DNA from: Sphingobium sp.
Lineage (GTDB): Bacteria; Pseudomonadota; Alphaproteobacteria; Sphingomonadales; Sphingomonadaceae
Reading direction: 5' to 3'
Length of the DNA stretch: 64,000 bases
NCBI GenBank assembly: GCA_035196065.1
Contig: CP136575.1
Span: 1,145,001 to 1,209,000 of the forward strand
This document shows positions 45,553 through 54,704 of this stretch, one piece after another. The notes beneath the pieces were generated by a model. The model searched no databases, was not told the origin of the DNA, and saw only the letters and a program-made list of their open reading frames with translations. The position numbers were made by a program, and so were the translations under genes. How positions within the stretch are numbered: position 1 is the stretch's first letter; each line of letters opens with the position of its first letter.

Positions 45553-46298
45553 CAGCGCTACCCACCCGCCACGATGAGGAATGGCGCTATGCGCCGGCAG
45601 GGGTGCTCGCCGCGCTGAAGGCGCTGCCAGAGGCGGAAAATATCGCCGTCGCCGCGGGAGTGACTCATCCGCTGTACACTTGCATTTCGACTGGGGCTGA
45701 AAGCAAGGTCGAGATCCAGCGTTATAAGATCGATATTGCTGAGGGCGCGCGCTGTGAGGCGTTTTTCCTTCTGACCGGTAGCGGCTACAAACGGCTGGAT
45801 ATTGATGTGACGCTCGCTGAAGGTGCGCATTTTGAGTTGGGTGCAGTCGGCATCGGGCGTGGTGACGAGGTGACCGAAATCGTGACCCGTTTGCGCCATG
45901 TTGCGCCGCGCGCGACATCGAACCAGATCATGCGTGGCATCGCGATGGACCGCGCGACACTGACGATGATTGGACGGATCGATGTCGCCAAAGATGCACA
46001 GCAGACCGATGCGGCATTGGGGGCAAAGGGCCTGTTGCTGGATCGTACCGCGACGATCAACGCCAAGCCTGAACTCGAAATCTATGCCGATGACGTCAAA
46101 TGCGCGCATGGTTGCGCGATCGGCCAGCTTGATGAAATGGCGCTTTTTTATGCGCAGCAACGCGGGCTCCCCTTGGCCGAGGCACGCAACCTTTTGATGC
46201 AGGCCTTTGTCGCCGAAGCCTATGGCGCAATTGACGATGCTGAATGGCGCGAGCGGATGATCGGTCATGCCGAAGCCGCGCTGAGGGGCACGTCTTGA
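45549..46298 (+). CDS. sufD: Fe-S cluster assembly protein SufD
   Basis: A 249-aa paralogue of SufB, notably short compared with the 380-440 aa of many SufD proteins. The retained C-terminal beta-helix has the SufBD pattern TINAKPELEIYADDVKCAHG and AIGQLDEMALFYAQQRGL, including the conserved HG motif. The N-terminal accessory domain is reduced. The GTG start overlaps the sufC stop, and the sufS ATG overlaps its stop, so translation is coupled. Confidence 0.9.
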
Positions 46299-47494
46299 TG
46301 GACATGGCAGCAATCAGAAGCCAATTTCCGGGCCTTGCCAATGATTGGCGCTATCTGGATACGGCCGCGACCGCGCAAAAGCCGCAGGTCGTGCTGGACG
46401 CTATGATGCGTGCCGGGGGAACTGATTACGCCACCGTACATCGCGGCGTTTATGCGCGTTCGGCCAATATGACGCTGGCTTTTGAGGCAGCACGCGAACG
46501 TGCCGCCCGTTTTATCGGTGCAGCGTCGCCCAATGAGATCATCTTCGTGCGCGGCGCGACCGAGGGCATCAACCTTGTCGCACAAAGCTGGGGGGCAGCG
46601 AACCTGAAGGCTGGCGACCGTATCATGCTGTCCCAGCTTGAACATCACAGCAATATCGTGCCTTGGCAGATGTTGGCGGAAAAGGTTGGAGCGCATATCG
46701 ATGTGTGTCCATTGACCGGTGACGGCCTGATCGACCTTGATTGGCTGGAGGCGCATCTGACGCCCGCGCACAAGCTGGTCGCGCTGGCGCATGTTTCCAA
46801 TGTGCTTGGGTCCATCCTTGGGGCAAAGCGTGCAGCGAAGGCGGCCCATGCCGTGGGTGCCAAGCTTTTGCTCGACGGCTGCCAGGCTGCGCCGCGGATG
46901 CGGCTCAACATGGCCGAACTTGGCTGCGACTTTTATGTGCTATCCGCTCACAAGCTTTACGGGCCGACCGGGGTCGGCGTCTTGTGGGCAAAGGCGGAGA
47001 CGCTGGATGCCATGCCGCCATGGCAGGGCGGCGGCGCAATGATCGACCGGGTGACATTTGGAAAGACGACCTATGCGCCGGCCCCTGCGCGCTTTGAGGC
47101 GGGCACGCCCATGATCATCGAGGTGATCGGCTTGCATGCCGCTATGGATTTTGTCGACAGCTTTGGTCCTGAGGAAATCTTCGCCCATGAAAGCGCCCTT
47201 GCTGCGCAAACGCGGGATGCCTTGAGCACGATCAACTCGATCACGCTATACGGGCCGGAAAAATCGGCCGGGATTGTCTCTTTCACAATGGAAGGGGTGC
47301 ATCCGCACGACATCGGCACCATATTGGACGAAGAGGGCGTCGCGATCCGCGCCGGCCATCATTGCGCCCAGCCGCTGATGGAGCATCTGGGCGTTGCCGC
47401 AACGGCGCGCGCCAGTTTTGGTATCTACAATGATGAACAGGATGTTGCGGCGTTGGTTCGCGGCCTGGAACGGGTAAAAAGGATCTTCGGATGA
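46298..47494 (+). CDS. sufS: Cysteine desulfurase SufS
   Basis: A 398-aa PLP enzyme of the group II cysteine desulfurases that releases sulfur from L-cysteine. The PLP lysine lies in SAHKLYGPTG (Lys about 219). The catalytic cysteine is in GHHCAQPL (Cys about 356). RGATEGINLVAQSW and LEHHSNIVPWQ are further family motifs. No sufE gene is adjacent in this operon, and a separate sulfur acceptor may be needed. ATG 46298 overlaps the sufD stop. Confidence 0.97.
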   Translation: MDMAAIRSQFPGLANDWRYLDTAATAQKPQVVLDAMMRAGGTDYATVHRGVYARSANMTLAFEAARERAARFIGAASPNEIIFVRGATEGINLVAQSWGAANLKAGDRIMLSQLEHHSNIVPWQMLAEKVGAHIDVCPLTGDGLIDLDWLEAHLTPAHKLVALAHVSNVLGSILGAKRAAKAAHAVGAKLLLDGCQAAPRMRLNMAELGCDFYVLSAHKLYGPTGVGVLWAKAETLDAMPPWQGGGAMIDRVTFGKTTYAPAPARFEAGTPMIIEVIGLHAAMDFVDSFGPEEIFAHESALAAQTRDALSTINSITLYGPEKSAGIVSFTMEGVHPHDIGTILDEEGVAIRAGHHCAQPLMEHLGVAATARASFGIYNDEQDVAALVRGLERVKRIFG

Positions 47495-47958
47495 GCGAAG
47501 AACAGAAAATTATCGTCGAGGAAGTTGACAGCGTGGAGACGCCGCCGCGCGCGCGCGTTGAAGATATGGAAAGCCCTGCTGAAAAGCTGGAGCGGAAAAA
47601 GGATTATCTCGAAGGTTTTCTTGCCCAAAAGCCGCAGCCCGTCGTCGCAGAAGGCGATGAGGCGTTGCACTTGGCTGTGATCGAAGCGCTGAAGGAAATC
47701 TACGATCCCGAAATCCCGGTGAATATCTACGACCTTGGCCTCATCTATAATGTCGAGATCAATCAGGGCCATGCGCTGGTAACGATGACATTGACGACCC
47801 CGCACTGCCCGGTCGCTGAAAGCATGCCCGGCGAGGTTGAACTGCGCGTCGGGGCTGTCCCCGGGATAGGGGATGCTGAGGTCAATCTGGTCTGGGATCC
47901 GCCATGGGGCCCAGACAAGATGACCGACGAAGCGCGCCTCGAACTGGGAATGTTGTGA
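47491..47958 (+). CDS. SufT-like DUF59/MIP18-family Fe-S protein
   Basis: A 155-aa protein. An acidic, probably flexible N terminus of about 55 residues precedes the MIP18/DUF59 core (AVIEALKEIYDPEIPVNIYD, then LGLIYNVEI). A conserved cysteine is in TTPHCPVAESMP. Family members help cluster maturation under heavy demand. It overlaps sufS (ATGA) and is directly followed by a SufA-type carrier gene. Confidence 0.9.
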   Translation: MSEEQKIIVEEVDSVETPPRARVEDMESPAEKLERKKDYLEGFLAQKPQPVVAEGDEALHLAVIEALKEIYDPEIPVNIYDLGLIYNVEINQGHALVTMTLTTPHCPVAESMPGEVELRVGAVPGIGDAEVNLVWDPPWGPDKMTDEARLELGML

Positions 47959-48320
47959 TGACAACCGAGACAAAGACTCGCCGACCGCTGCCCGCCGCCG
48001 TCACGCTGACGCCATCGGCAGAGGCGCGCATTGCAGAGTTGATGAAGAGCGCCCCTGAAGATGCGATCGGCGTCAAACTGTCAACCCCGCGACGCGGCTG
48101 TTCGGGGCTGGCCTATTCGGTCGATTATGTGAACGAGGCTAGTGCATTTGACGAACGGATCGAAACGCCCGGTGGCACATTCTTCATCGATGGCGGCTCG
48201 GTGCTCTATCTCGTCGGCTCTGTGATGGACTGGCAGGAAGATGATTTCACTGCCGGTTTCGTCTTCAATAATCCCAACGCAACCGGCAGCTGCGGTTGCG
48301 GAGAGAGCTTTACCGTCTAG
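47958..48320 (+). CDS. SufA/ErpA-type Fe-S cluster carrier
   Basis: A 120-aa A-type carrier. Its three cysteines lie in RRGCSGLAYSVDY and the tail GSCGCGESFTV, in the usual spacing for cluster transfer. LTPSAEARIAELM opens the domain. ATG 47958 overlaps the stop of the DUF59 gene (TGATG), so it is coupled. A/ErpA naming cannot be settled without phylogeny. Confidence 0.93.
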   Translation: MTTETKTRRPLPAAVTLTPSAEARIAELMKSAPEDAIGVKLSTPRRGCSGLAYSVDYVNEASAFDERIETPGGTFFIDGGSVLYLVGSVMDWQEDDFTAGFVFNNPNATGSCGCGESFTV

Positions 48321-48324
48321 TCTG

Positions 48325-48783
48325 GTGCGGACCGTCGAGTTATCTGTTTATCTCGGTGCATCGCCCGAAACGATTTGGGATCATGTCCAGAATTCCAAAT
48401 TGCTCCATTATGTGGCGCGCGGCCTGATCCGTTTTGTTCCGCAGGGACAGGCCTTTCCGGAACGATGGGTACCTGGTGAGTATCGGACGTGGATGTTTCT
48501 TTTCGGCATCCTGCCGCTTGGCTGGCAGGCTGTAGGCATTGAAATGCCGGAACAGCTGGCAGGGCGCTATGTTTTGCGTGACAATGGTTACGGCCCCTTG
48601 ATCAAGCGATGGGACCACTGGATTGAAATCTACGCAGAAGGCACCGGCACTCGATATGTCGACCGCGTTCATATTGATGCCGGCGTTCTCACACCCCTGA
48701 TCTGTGGCTTTGCCAGATTATTTTATGCCCATCGTCAACGGCGTTGGCGTCAATTTGTGGCCCGCAATTTTGATTATCGCTGA
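48325..48783 (+). CDS. SRPBCC-like (START-domain) ligand-binding protein
   Basis: A 152-aa protein with the SRPBCC layout: VRTVELSVYLGASPETIWDHV at the start, a central beta-sheet (GKYVLRDNGYGPLI-type stretch GRYVLRDNGYGPL) and a C-terminal helix LTPLICGFARLFYAHRQRRW. Such proteins carry hydrophobic or aromatic ligands. The GTG at 48325 is four bases after the SufA stop, so it is the last gene of the suf transcript, convergent to the S8 peptidase. No Fe-S function is evident. Confidence 0.7.
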   Translation: MRTVELSVYLGASPETIWDHVQNSKLLHYVARGLIRFVPQGQAFPERWVPGEYRTWMFLFGILPLGWQAVGIEMPEQLAGRYVLRDNGYGPLIKRWDHWIEIYAEGTGTRYVDRVHIDAGVLTPLICGFARLFYAHRQRRWRQFVARNFDYR

Positions 48784-48786
48784 AGG

Positions 48787-51114
48787 CTAGAATTTCCGCA
48801 GGAAGCGCAGCGTGACGCCGACATCGTTATCGGCGCGCTCGATATGACCCGGTTCCTGCCGCCAAAAGGCATTGGCCGATAGCGAACCGCCTGCCCAAGG
48901 TGTGGCATAGGCAGCCTCCATGTCCATTTCGCGACCGGTTGGAGCAAGTGATACAAATTGGCGGCCAAATTCTGCGCTCAGCGTCGAATAACTATAACCG
49001 ACCGGAAGTGTCAGGTTCAGGCCGCCGCTGCGCACCCGCAAGGGCTGCGAGACACGCAGGGCGAAGCTATCGTGCAGCGAGAACAGGCCAATGCGGGTAA
49101 CATCGGCAGACCATGCGTCGGTCTGCAGCCAATCTGCGCCGTCGCGAAGGCCGGCCGCGCCTATGCGTGTCCAGCCGCGGCGATAAGCTGCACTCCATTG
49201 CCAGTGGCCGTCGGGTGCAAAACGCAGCCTTGCATCGGCAAACCAACTCGACGCGCCGACGGTACCGGTCCATATGTTCGAAGCTCCGCCAAGGATCGTC
49301 TCGCGTTCTTCAAGCGCCGTGCCGGCAAATTCGGCTTTCCATGCGCCAATCGCCCGGTCGACCCCGACACGCGCTAAGGTATAGCCATGGCCTTGATAAC
49401 GGCTACGCAGCGGGTCTCCGGCATAGTCTTGCCATAGCCGCACATCGCCATTTTCGCCGCTGACGGTCAAACCAAAGTCGCCGCGCGTCTGCCGATAGGC
49501 AAAGGCGGTGGCGGGGCGCGCGAAAAAGCCGAGCGAATCCTGCGCGGCATCGGCCGCGATAAAGGCCGCGGCGCGATCGACCGTCATCTGGCCGACCAAG
49601 GCACCGCTGCTGCGCGCTATGCCGATCCCCGCCTGCCGGTCCTGACCCAGCCGGGCGATGACTGCGCCTGCAACCGCGCGCGCCTGAACGCGTTCCCGCG
49701 GGCTGAGATCGAGCCGATCGGGACCGACGCCGTCACGGCGTTGCGCGACCGAAAGGGTGACCGCGAAATTTGAGTTGGCGGCGATCTGTGTGTTCATCCC
49801 GATGGCCAGCGCGGGAGCGAGCTTGGGCGTTGCCCGCGCCGCGCGCATCGTTCCGCTGAAGTCGACGTTGAAGGCGCGGCCATAACTGTCGAGGATGATC
49901 GACTTGGGCCCTTGGTTGCCGCCTGCATCGCCCAGCGGTCCGCCCAAGGTGCCGGTGGCGCCAGTGAGGACGGGAATGGGTGTGCCTGCGATCGACGCCG
50001 ACCCGACAGGTTGGAATGCCTTGGCAATGTTCAGTTCGCCTCGGCCATAGATATTGTCGATGCCAGACGTGCCCAGGTCCGTCGCCGTGGTCAGCAAAAG
50101 GTTGACGATCTGCTGGCTGGTCAGATTGGGAAATGCCTGGGCGAGCAAGGCGACCGCGCCGGCGATGATTGGTGCCGAAAAGCTGGTGCCGCTCCATAGG
50201 AATTGGGCTCCGGTCTCATCAGGCGCGCGCACGCGCACGCCCAATGCGGTCAGATAGAAATTCTGGCCCGTGCCGGCACGGTTGGAAAAGGCCGAAATCG
50301 CCTGTGTGGAATCGGTCGCGCCGGCGATGATAATCTGGCCGCGCGCAATCGGATCGATCGCGATCATCGCCATCGGATCGGGGTTTATGGCAGTGGCTGG
50401 TTCGGTATCAAAATCATTGCCTGCCGATATGACGAATATGATGCCTGCGGCTGTCGCTCTGTCGACTGCAGCACGCAGCGTCGCATTCATGGGCGATCCG
50501 CCGAGCGACATGTTGATGACCTTGGCACCGGCCTGCACCGCGCGGTCGACGGCACGCGCCATGTTGTTGTCGCTATGAGTGCAGCCCTTGTCCGGTTCTG
50601 TCGTGGCGCAAGTTCCCGCCGTATCAGTGCGCAGTACCAGCAATGTTGCGCCAAAGGCGATGCCATGCGTGTCGGTATCATTTTTTGCGGCCAGCAGTAC
50701 GGCCGACACTGCGCTGCCATGTCCGCCTTCATCCTGAAGGCCACGGTTTCCAGCGAAATCGCCCGAAAGCGGGTGGATCTTGCCTGAAAATTCGGGGCTG
50801 TCGACGTTAATGCCGCTATCGATGACGCCGGCGATCACTCCCGCACCGGTTGCGCCTGCATTATAGGCGGTAATTGCCTGTGCCTGCACCGCGCCGTTCG
50901 ACCGCTGATATTCGAGCGTGTTGAAATTGGCCGGCGGAGGAGGCGGAGGTGGCGGCGGCGGAGGCGGAGGCGGAGGCGGCGCTGGCGGGGTCACCGCTGG
51001 GGGGACGGGGGTTGAACCCACGCCGCCGCCTCCACCGCCGCAGGCAGACAGCGTCAGTGCGAAAACCAGCGATGTACCAATGGCAATGTTACGACCCTTG
51101 CCCTGTTCGGCCAT
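48787..51114 (-). CDS. S8 (subtilisin-type) serine peptidase, exported lipoprotein with polyproline spacer and barrel-like C terminus
   Basis: A 775-aa protein. The lipobox LSAC (Cys25) ends the signal, then a glycine run and about 17 consecutive prolines (after about residue 45). The subtilisin domain (about 65-360) holds the catalytic triad: Asp in GVIDSG (about 99), His in GGHGSAV and Ser in SGTSFSAPI. A C-terminal part of about 250 residues ends in LRFLRKF and has beta strands typical of an autotransporter-like or outer-membrane domain. The proline run is a rigid spacer. It is probably surface-exposed. No inhibitor gene is nearby. Confidence 0.92.
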   Translation of the reverse strand: MAEQGKGRNIAIGTSLVFALTLSACGGGGGGVGSTPVPPAVTPPAPPPPPPPPPPPPPPPPANFNTLEYQRSNGAVQAQAITAYNAGATGAGVIAGVIDSGINVDSPEFSGKIHPLSGDFAGNRGLQDEGGHGSAVSAVLLAAKNDTDTHGIAFGATLLVLRTDTAGTCATTEPDKGCTHSDNNMARAVDRAVQAGAKVINMSLGGSPMNATLRAAVDRATAAGIIFVISAGNDFDTEPATAINPDPMAMIAIDPIARGQIIIAGATDSTQAISAFSNRAGTGQNFYLTALGVRVRAPDETGAQFLWSGTSFSAPIIAGAVALLAQAFPNLTSQQIVNLLLTTATDLGTSGIDNIYGRGELNIAKAFQPVGSASIAGTPIPVLTGATGTLGGPLGDAGGNQGPKSIILDSYGRAFNVDFSGTMRAARATPKLAPALAIGMNTQIAANSNFAVTLSVAQRRDGVGPDRLDLSPRERVQARAVAGAVIARLGQDRQAGIGIARSSGALVGQMTVDRAAAFIAADAAQDSLGFFARPATAFAYRQTRGDFGLTVSGENGDVRLWQDYAGDPLRSRYQGHGYTLARVGVDRAIGAWKAEFAGTALEERETILGGASNIWTGTVGASSWFADARLRFAPDGHWQWSAAYRRGWTRIGAAGLRDGADWLQTDAWSADVTRIGLFSLHDSFALRVSQPLRVRSGGLNLTLPVGYSYSTLSAEFGRQFVSLAPTGREMDMEAAYATPWAGGSLSANAFWRQEPGHIERADNDVGVTLRFLRKF

Positions 51115-51226
51115 TTTGATTCTATCCTCTTTTAGGCCCCTGCTCTTAATGTGGTCGCAATGCTTGCACCAGTCTTAACGCAGATGATGGTTGCGCCTTT
51201 TACCCGCGCTGGTTAACGCGGCGGCC

Positions 51227-51913
51227 ATGTCAGCAGCGCTCTTTCCCGATCTCGATCATGTCGACACTTGGATTTTCGACCTTGATCTGACGCTATATGC
51301 GCCCGAACATAATATCATGGAGCAGGTGCGCGATCGCATCGCGCTCTATGTCGAAGATTGTTTCAAGGTCGATGCAAAGCGGGCGCATGAAATCCGCTAT
51401 AATTACTGGCGCAGCCATGGCACCACGTTGGGCGGGTTGATGGCTGAACATGGCGTTGATCCGCATGGCTATCTCGATTTTGTCCATGATGTCGACATGT
51501 CTCTCCTGCAACCCTGCGCGCAGCTTCGTGCAGGGATCGAAGCATTGCCGGGACGAAAGTTGATCTTCACCAACGCCGATGCCCCTTACGCGCGGCGCGT
51601 GCTGACCGCGCGCGGCCTTGATGGCCTGTTCGAGGATATGTTCGATATCCACCAGATGCAGCATCGGCCCAAGCCTGACCTGCGCAGCTATCACAGCCTA
51701 TGCGAACGGCACGCTATCGATCCGGCCCGGGCAATCTTTTTTGAAGATTCGGTTCATAATCTTCAACCGGCAAAAACACTGGGCATGACAACTGCCTGGA
51801 TCAACCATAGCGACGACCATGAAGGTAGTGGCGAATGCCCCGAATTTGTGGATCATGAAATCAGCGATCTGGCCAAATGGTTGGGCATCTTGAAGGAACG
51901 GGAACTGGCATGA
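51227..51913 (+). CDS. HAD-family pyrimidine 5'-nucleotidase
   Basis: A 228-aa HAD hydrolase. The nucleophile motif I is FDLDLTLY (Asp18, Asp20), motif II is [12 protein letters not shown], and motif IV is FFEDSVHNL. The cap and overall pattern match the pyrimidine 5'-nucleotidase subfamily. It would dephosphorylate UMP or CMP-like nucleotides, but the substrate is inferred. The start at ATG 51227 is 113 bp from the divergent S8 gene. Its stop overlaps the dapD start (ATGA), suggesting co-transcription. Confidence 0.86.
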   Translation: MSAALFPDLDHVDTWIFDLDLTLYAPEHNIMEQVRDRIALYVEDCFKVDAKRAHEIRYNYWRSHGTTLGGLMAEHGVDPHGYLDFVHDVDMSLLQPCAQLRAGIEALPGRKLIFTNADAPYARRVLTARGLDGLFEDMFDIHQMQHRPKPDLRSYHSLCERHAIDPARAIFFEDSVHNLQPAKTLGMTTAWINHSDDHEGSGECPEFVDHEISDLAKWLGILKERELA

Positions 51914-52749
51914 GCAGCGATTTGCAGGCAATTATCGAAAAGGCTTGGGATGAACGCGATGCCATCACCATTGGCACCGGCGGCGAAGTGCGCGCGGCCG
52001 TGGTCGAGGCGCTTAATCTTCTCGATAGCGGCGACCGCCGCGTCGCCGAGAAGGTTGATGGCAACTGGCAGGTCAATCAATGGCTGAAAAAGGCGGTTCT
52101 GCTCTCTTTCCGCCTGAACGACATGGAGACGATTCCGGGTGGACCGGGTGGTGCGCACTGGTGGGATAAGGTGCCCTCGAAATTTGCCAACTGGGACGAA
52201 AACCGGTTTCGCGCAGCGGGCTTTCGGGCCGTTCCGGGTAGCATTGTCCGCCACAGCGCTCATATCGGCAAGGGCGTCGTCCTCATGCCCAGCTTTGTCA
52301 ATCTGGGGGCCTATGTTGACGAAGGCACGATGGTCGATACCTGGGCGACGGTAGGTAGTTGTGCGCAGATCGGCAAGAATGTCCATCTGTCGGGCGGCGT
52401 CGGCATTGGCGGCGTACTCGAACCTCTTCAAGCGGGACCGGTGATCATTGAGGACGATTGTTTCATCGGTGCTCGGTCCGAAGTCGTCGAAGGTGTTGTG
52501 GTTGAACAGGGAGCCGTGCTGGCGATGGGTGTGTTCCTTTCTTCGACCACCAAAATCGTTGATCGCGCCACGGGCGAGGTCTTTGTCGGCCGCGTCCCTG
52601 CCTATTCGGTGGTGGTGCCGGGATCGTTGCCGGGCAAGCCATTGCCTGACGGTTCGCCCGGTCCCGGCCTTGCTTGTGCGGTCATCGTTAAGCGTGTCGA
52701 TGCGCAAACGCGCAGTAAAACAGCGATTAACGAGCTTTTGCGCGACTAA
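51910..52749 (+). CDS. dapD: 2,3,4,5-tetrahydropyridine-2,6-dicarboxylate N-succinyltransferase
   Basis: A 279-aa left-handed beta-helix enzyme in the succinylase branch of lysine and diaminopimelate synthesis. [11 protein letters not shown] opens the core. [17 protein letters not shown] and [20 protein letters not shown] are the hexapeptide-repeat part. [14 protein letters not shown] and [10 protein letters not shown] complete it. ATG 51910 overlaps the nucleotidase stop. dapD next to a HAD nucleotidase is a common alphaproteobacterial pairing. Confidence 0.97.
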   Translation: MSSDLQAIIEKAWDERDAITIGTGGEVRAAVVEALNLLDSGDRRVAEKVDGNWQVNQWLKKAVLLSFRLNDMETIPGGPGGAHWWDKVPSKFANWDENRFRAAGFRAVPGSIVRHSAHIGKGVVLMPSFVNLGAYVDEGTMVDTWATVGSCAQIGKNVHLSGGVGIGGVLEPLQAGPVIIEDDCFIGARSEVVEGVVVEQGAVLAMGVFLSSTTKIVDRATGEVFVGRVPAYSVVVPGSLPGKPLPDGSPGPGLACAVIVKRVDAQTRSKTAINELLRD

Positions 52750-52983
52750 GCGCCGCGCATTGGCGACGAACCGAATTCCGGTTTCGCTTGCATATAAGAA
52801 CGAATCGCTCTAATTTGCTTGTGCGGACCGGGCCCCTCTGGCGCTCGCTTCTTCGGAAGGAACGTGATGTCGGCCGCATCGGATCTCCGGTGCTAGGTTT
52901 TGCGGTCCCTGTTTCCCCCGAATACCCTCGCCTGGCATCGGAGCATCCGATTGAGCAAAACATTGTTCAAGAGGAGCTTTATC

Positions 52984-53169
52984 ATGTCGGAACGCGATTT
53001 CCGTCTATTGCAATATCACCAGAAACTCGATGATGAGCTGCGGTCTGAAATCCGGCGCGCTTGGCCCAGCTTTGACCGCATCCAGCGATTGAAGCGTATG
53101 AAGCTCGCCGTAAAGGACAAGCTGCAACACGTCGTGACAAAAGGCCGAAAGCGCCCTGAGCCCGCCTGA
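52984..53169 (+). CDS. DUF465/YdcH-family small helical protein
   Basis: A 61-aa basic protein. MSERDFRLLQYHQKLDDELR and SFDRIQRLKRMKLAVKDKL form a two-helix DUF465-type coiled coil of unknown role. AAGAGGAGC precedes the ATG at 52984. The 234-bp interval from dapD is long and holds no other convincing gene. A perfect 11-bp hairpin follows (53191-53225). Confidence 0.82.
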   Translation: MSERDFRLLQYHQKLDDELRSEIRRAWPSFDRIQRLKRMKLAVKDKLQHVVTKGRKRPEPA

Positions 53170-53190
53170 TATCGTTGCTCAGGCGGTAGC

Positions 53191-53225
53191 TGCAGGGACG
53201 GATATCAGGTGATACCGTCCCTGCA
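53191..53225. terminator. Perfect hairpin between convergent genes, possible bidirectional transcription end
   Basis: TGCAGGGACGG (53191-53201) pairs perfectly with CCGTCCCTGCA (53215-53225) around a 13-base loop. It lies between the DUF465 gene and the minus-strand HNH gene. No T-run follows on either strand, so intrinsic termination is uncertain. Confidence 0.45.
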
Positions 53226-53232
53226 TTGCTGC

Positions 53233-53556
53233 TCACCGTCGGTCTTTGGTCGGCACGTAGAAATCCGGATCCTTGTTCGCGACCCAATCGACGAAACGGC
53301 GGATTTCGGTATGGCCGAGCAATGCCACTGCCGTTGAATAGCGCCGTTCCAGTTCGCTGTTGGTGAAATTGGCGTGGATTGTCCGGTGGCAGATCGGGTG
53401 GATCGGCTCGCGTGACCGCCCACCCCTGCTCTTCGGTATCGGATGATGCCATTCGACGGTTTCACCGATCGTGCGGCTGCATAGCCAGCAGGTCTGCACG
53501 ACCACTGCCTCATCCGCCGCTTCATCGGCATCCTCCCATCTCTGTTTCCGGGCCAT
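53233..53556 (-). CDS. HNH-endonuclease-domain protein
   Basis: A 107-aa protein. CWLCSRTIGETVEWHHPIP carries a CxxC and the HNH-type histidines (WHHP), and PICHRTIHANFT supplies the C/H of the zinc-supported beta-beta-alpha metal fold. The short size leaves no separate DNA-binding domain. It may be a nicking or repair nuclease rather than a toxin. It is the last gene of a minus-strand set, starting 8 bp after the serine hydrolase gene. No inteins, homing elements or phage genes adjoin. Confidence 0.8.
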   Translation of the reverse strand: MARKQRWEDADEAADEAVVVQTCWLCSRTIGETVEWHHPIPKSRGGRSREPIHPICHRTIHANFTNSELERRYSTAVALLGHTEIRRFVDWVANKDPDFYVPTKDRR

Positions 53557-53564
53557 GCGATGCT

Positions 53565-54704
53565 CTAAGGGCAGGTTTCAAGGCAATGGCCAACCGGCGT
53601 TTCCGCTGGGACCATCGTCACAAACTGGGCAAAGCCGCGCCGCGTCTTCGGGTTGACCCAAAGGCCGGCGCGCAAGGCATAGGCCTCACCTACATGGCCG
53701 ATCCATCGCGTGCCCTTGCTATCCTGGTGGATGTGCACGCCAAGGCCATAGGCGTTGAAATAGCCGCGATCATCGTCCCCGTTGGCGCCATTGAACCGCC
53801 ATTGCATCTTTGTCATTTCGGCAAAGGCCTTGCTCGACAAAAGCGGACGACCGCCATTGATCAGCACCTGCCCGATCTTGGACAAGCCCTGAGCTGAAAT
53901 CCGCAGGCCGCCCTGCGGGCTGAAGGATGAGCCATTTTCTCCTATCCGGTAACGACCAAGATCGCAGCTGCCATCACTAGCTGCAAGCACAGGGCAAGGA
54001 TCGGCACCCTGAATTGCCGCATCACGAGCAAGATCGCCATTGGTCCGCAGCAAGGTGACTGCTTGGCTCCGCCTTTGCGGAGAACAGCCCGAGCCCCAAT
54101 TGAAGCAGGCGTCTAGCCTTAGCGGGGCCAGTACCTGCTTTGCGACAATGCGGTCAAACCGCTCGCGCGTGGCCGCTTCTATGGTCGCCGCGATGACCGG
54201 CGAATTGAGGTTGGCATAGCTGAAATAGTCGCCCGGTTCATGGATCGGGTTCCATGCGTCGGGATTTGCGAGAACGGTTGCGAGCTTGCCATCAAGCGGG
54301 ATCAGATAATCGATGTTGTCGCGTATGCCCGATGTGTGCGCCAGCAAATGGCGCAGCGTGATCTTGCGGTCGGGAAAGGCCGGGTTGCGGATACTGTAAC
54401 CCAAATAGTCGTTTATATCGCGATCAAGATCGATACGCCTCTGATCGACCAACCGCATTACCGCCAAGGCACCCACCAGTTTCGAGATTGATGCAACGCG
54501 CGCCGGATCGTTGATGGTCACGGGTCGTCCGACAACGCCGGCTTCGCCTGTCGCAGAATGTGCGGTGATTGCCGTCGCGCTGAAATCGACCCGCACTTGG
54601 GCCGGCTCGGGCAAACGCGAAGGGCTTTCGGCCATGGCCGGCGGTCCAGCCAGGAACGTTATGGTCGCGGAGATCAGCGCGCGCCGGGCAAAGCTGATGC
54701 TCAC
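53565..54704 (-). CDS. Serine hydrolase of the beta-lactamase (class C/esterase) family
   Basis: A 379-aa exported protein with a signal peptide (about residues 1-25). The SxxK motif is ASISKL, the YxN is YAN (in FSYANLNSP), and a HVGEAYALR segment stands for the third motif. This set is shared by class C beta-lactamases, DD-peptidases and esterases; which of these cannot be told. GTG 54704 is preferred because its GTGA overlaps the TGA of the upstream DUF3617 gene; a start five codons earlier would overlap more. Several cysteines in the middle could be disulfide-bonded. Confidence 0.85.
   Translation of the reverse strand: MSISFARRALISATITFLAGPPAMAESPSRLPEPAQVRVDFSATAITAHSATGEAGVVGRPVTINDPARVASISKLVGALAVMRLVDQRRIDLDRDINDYLGYSIRNPAFPDRKITLRHLLAHTSGIRDNIDYLIPLDGKLATVLANPDAWNPIHEPGDYFSYANLNSPVIAATIEAATRERFDRIVAKQVLAPLRLDACFNWGSGCSPQRRSQAVTLLRTNGDLARDAAIQGADPCPVLAASDGSCDLGRYRIGENGSSFSPQGGLRISAQGLSKIGQVLINGGRPLLSSKAFAEMTKMQWRFNGANGDDDRGYFNAYGLGVHIHQDSKGTRWIGHVGEAYALRAGLWVNPKTRRGFAQFVTMVPAETPVGHCLETCP

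Noticed and set aside
50930-50990. Run of GGC/GGA triplets that looks like a microsatellite or G-quadruplex tract
   Set aside because: It encodes the polyproline spacer of the minus-strand S8 peptidase; a slippage role is possible but the tract is explained by coding.
52788-53033. 81-aa frame in the gap before DUF465
   Set aside because: It lacks a ribosome site and overlaps the DUF465 gene in another frame; the gap probably holds only the promoter and leader.
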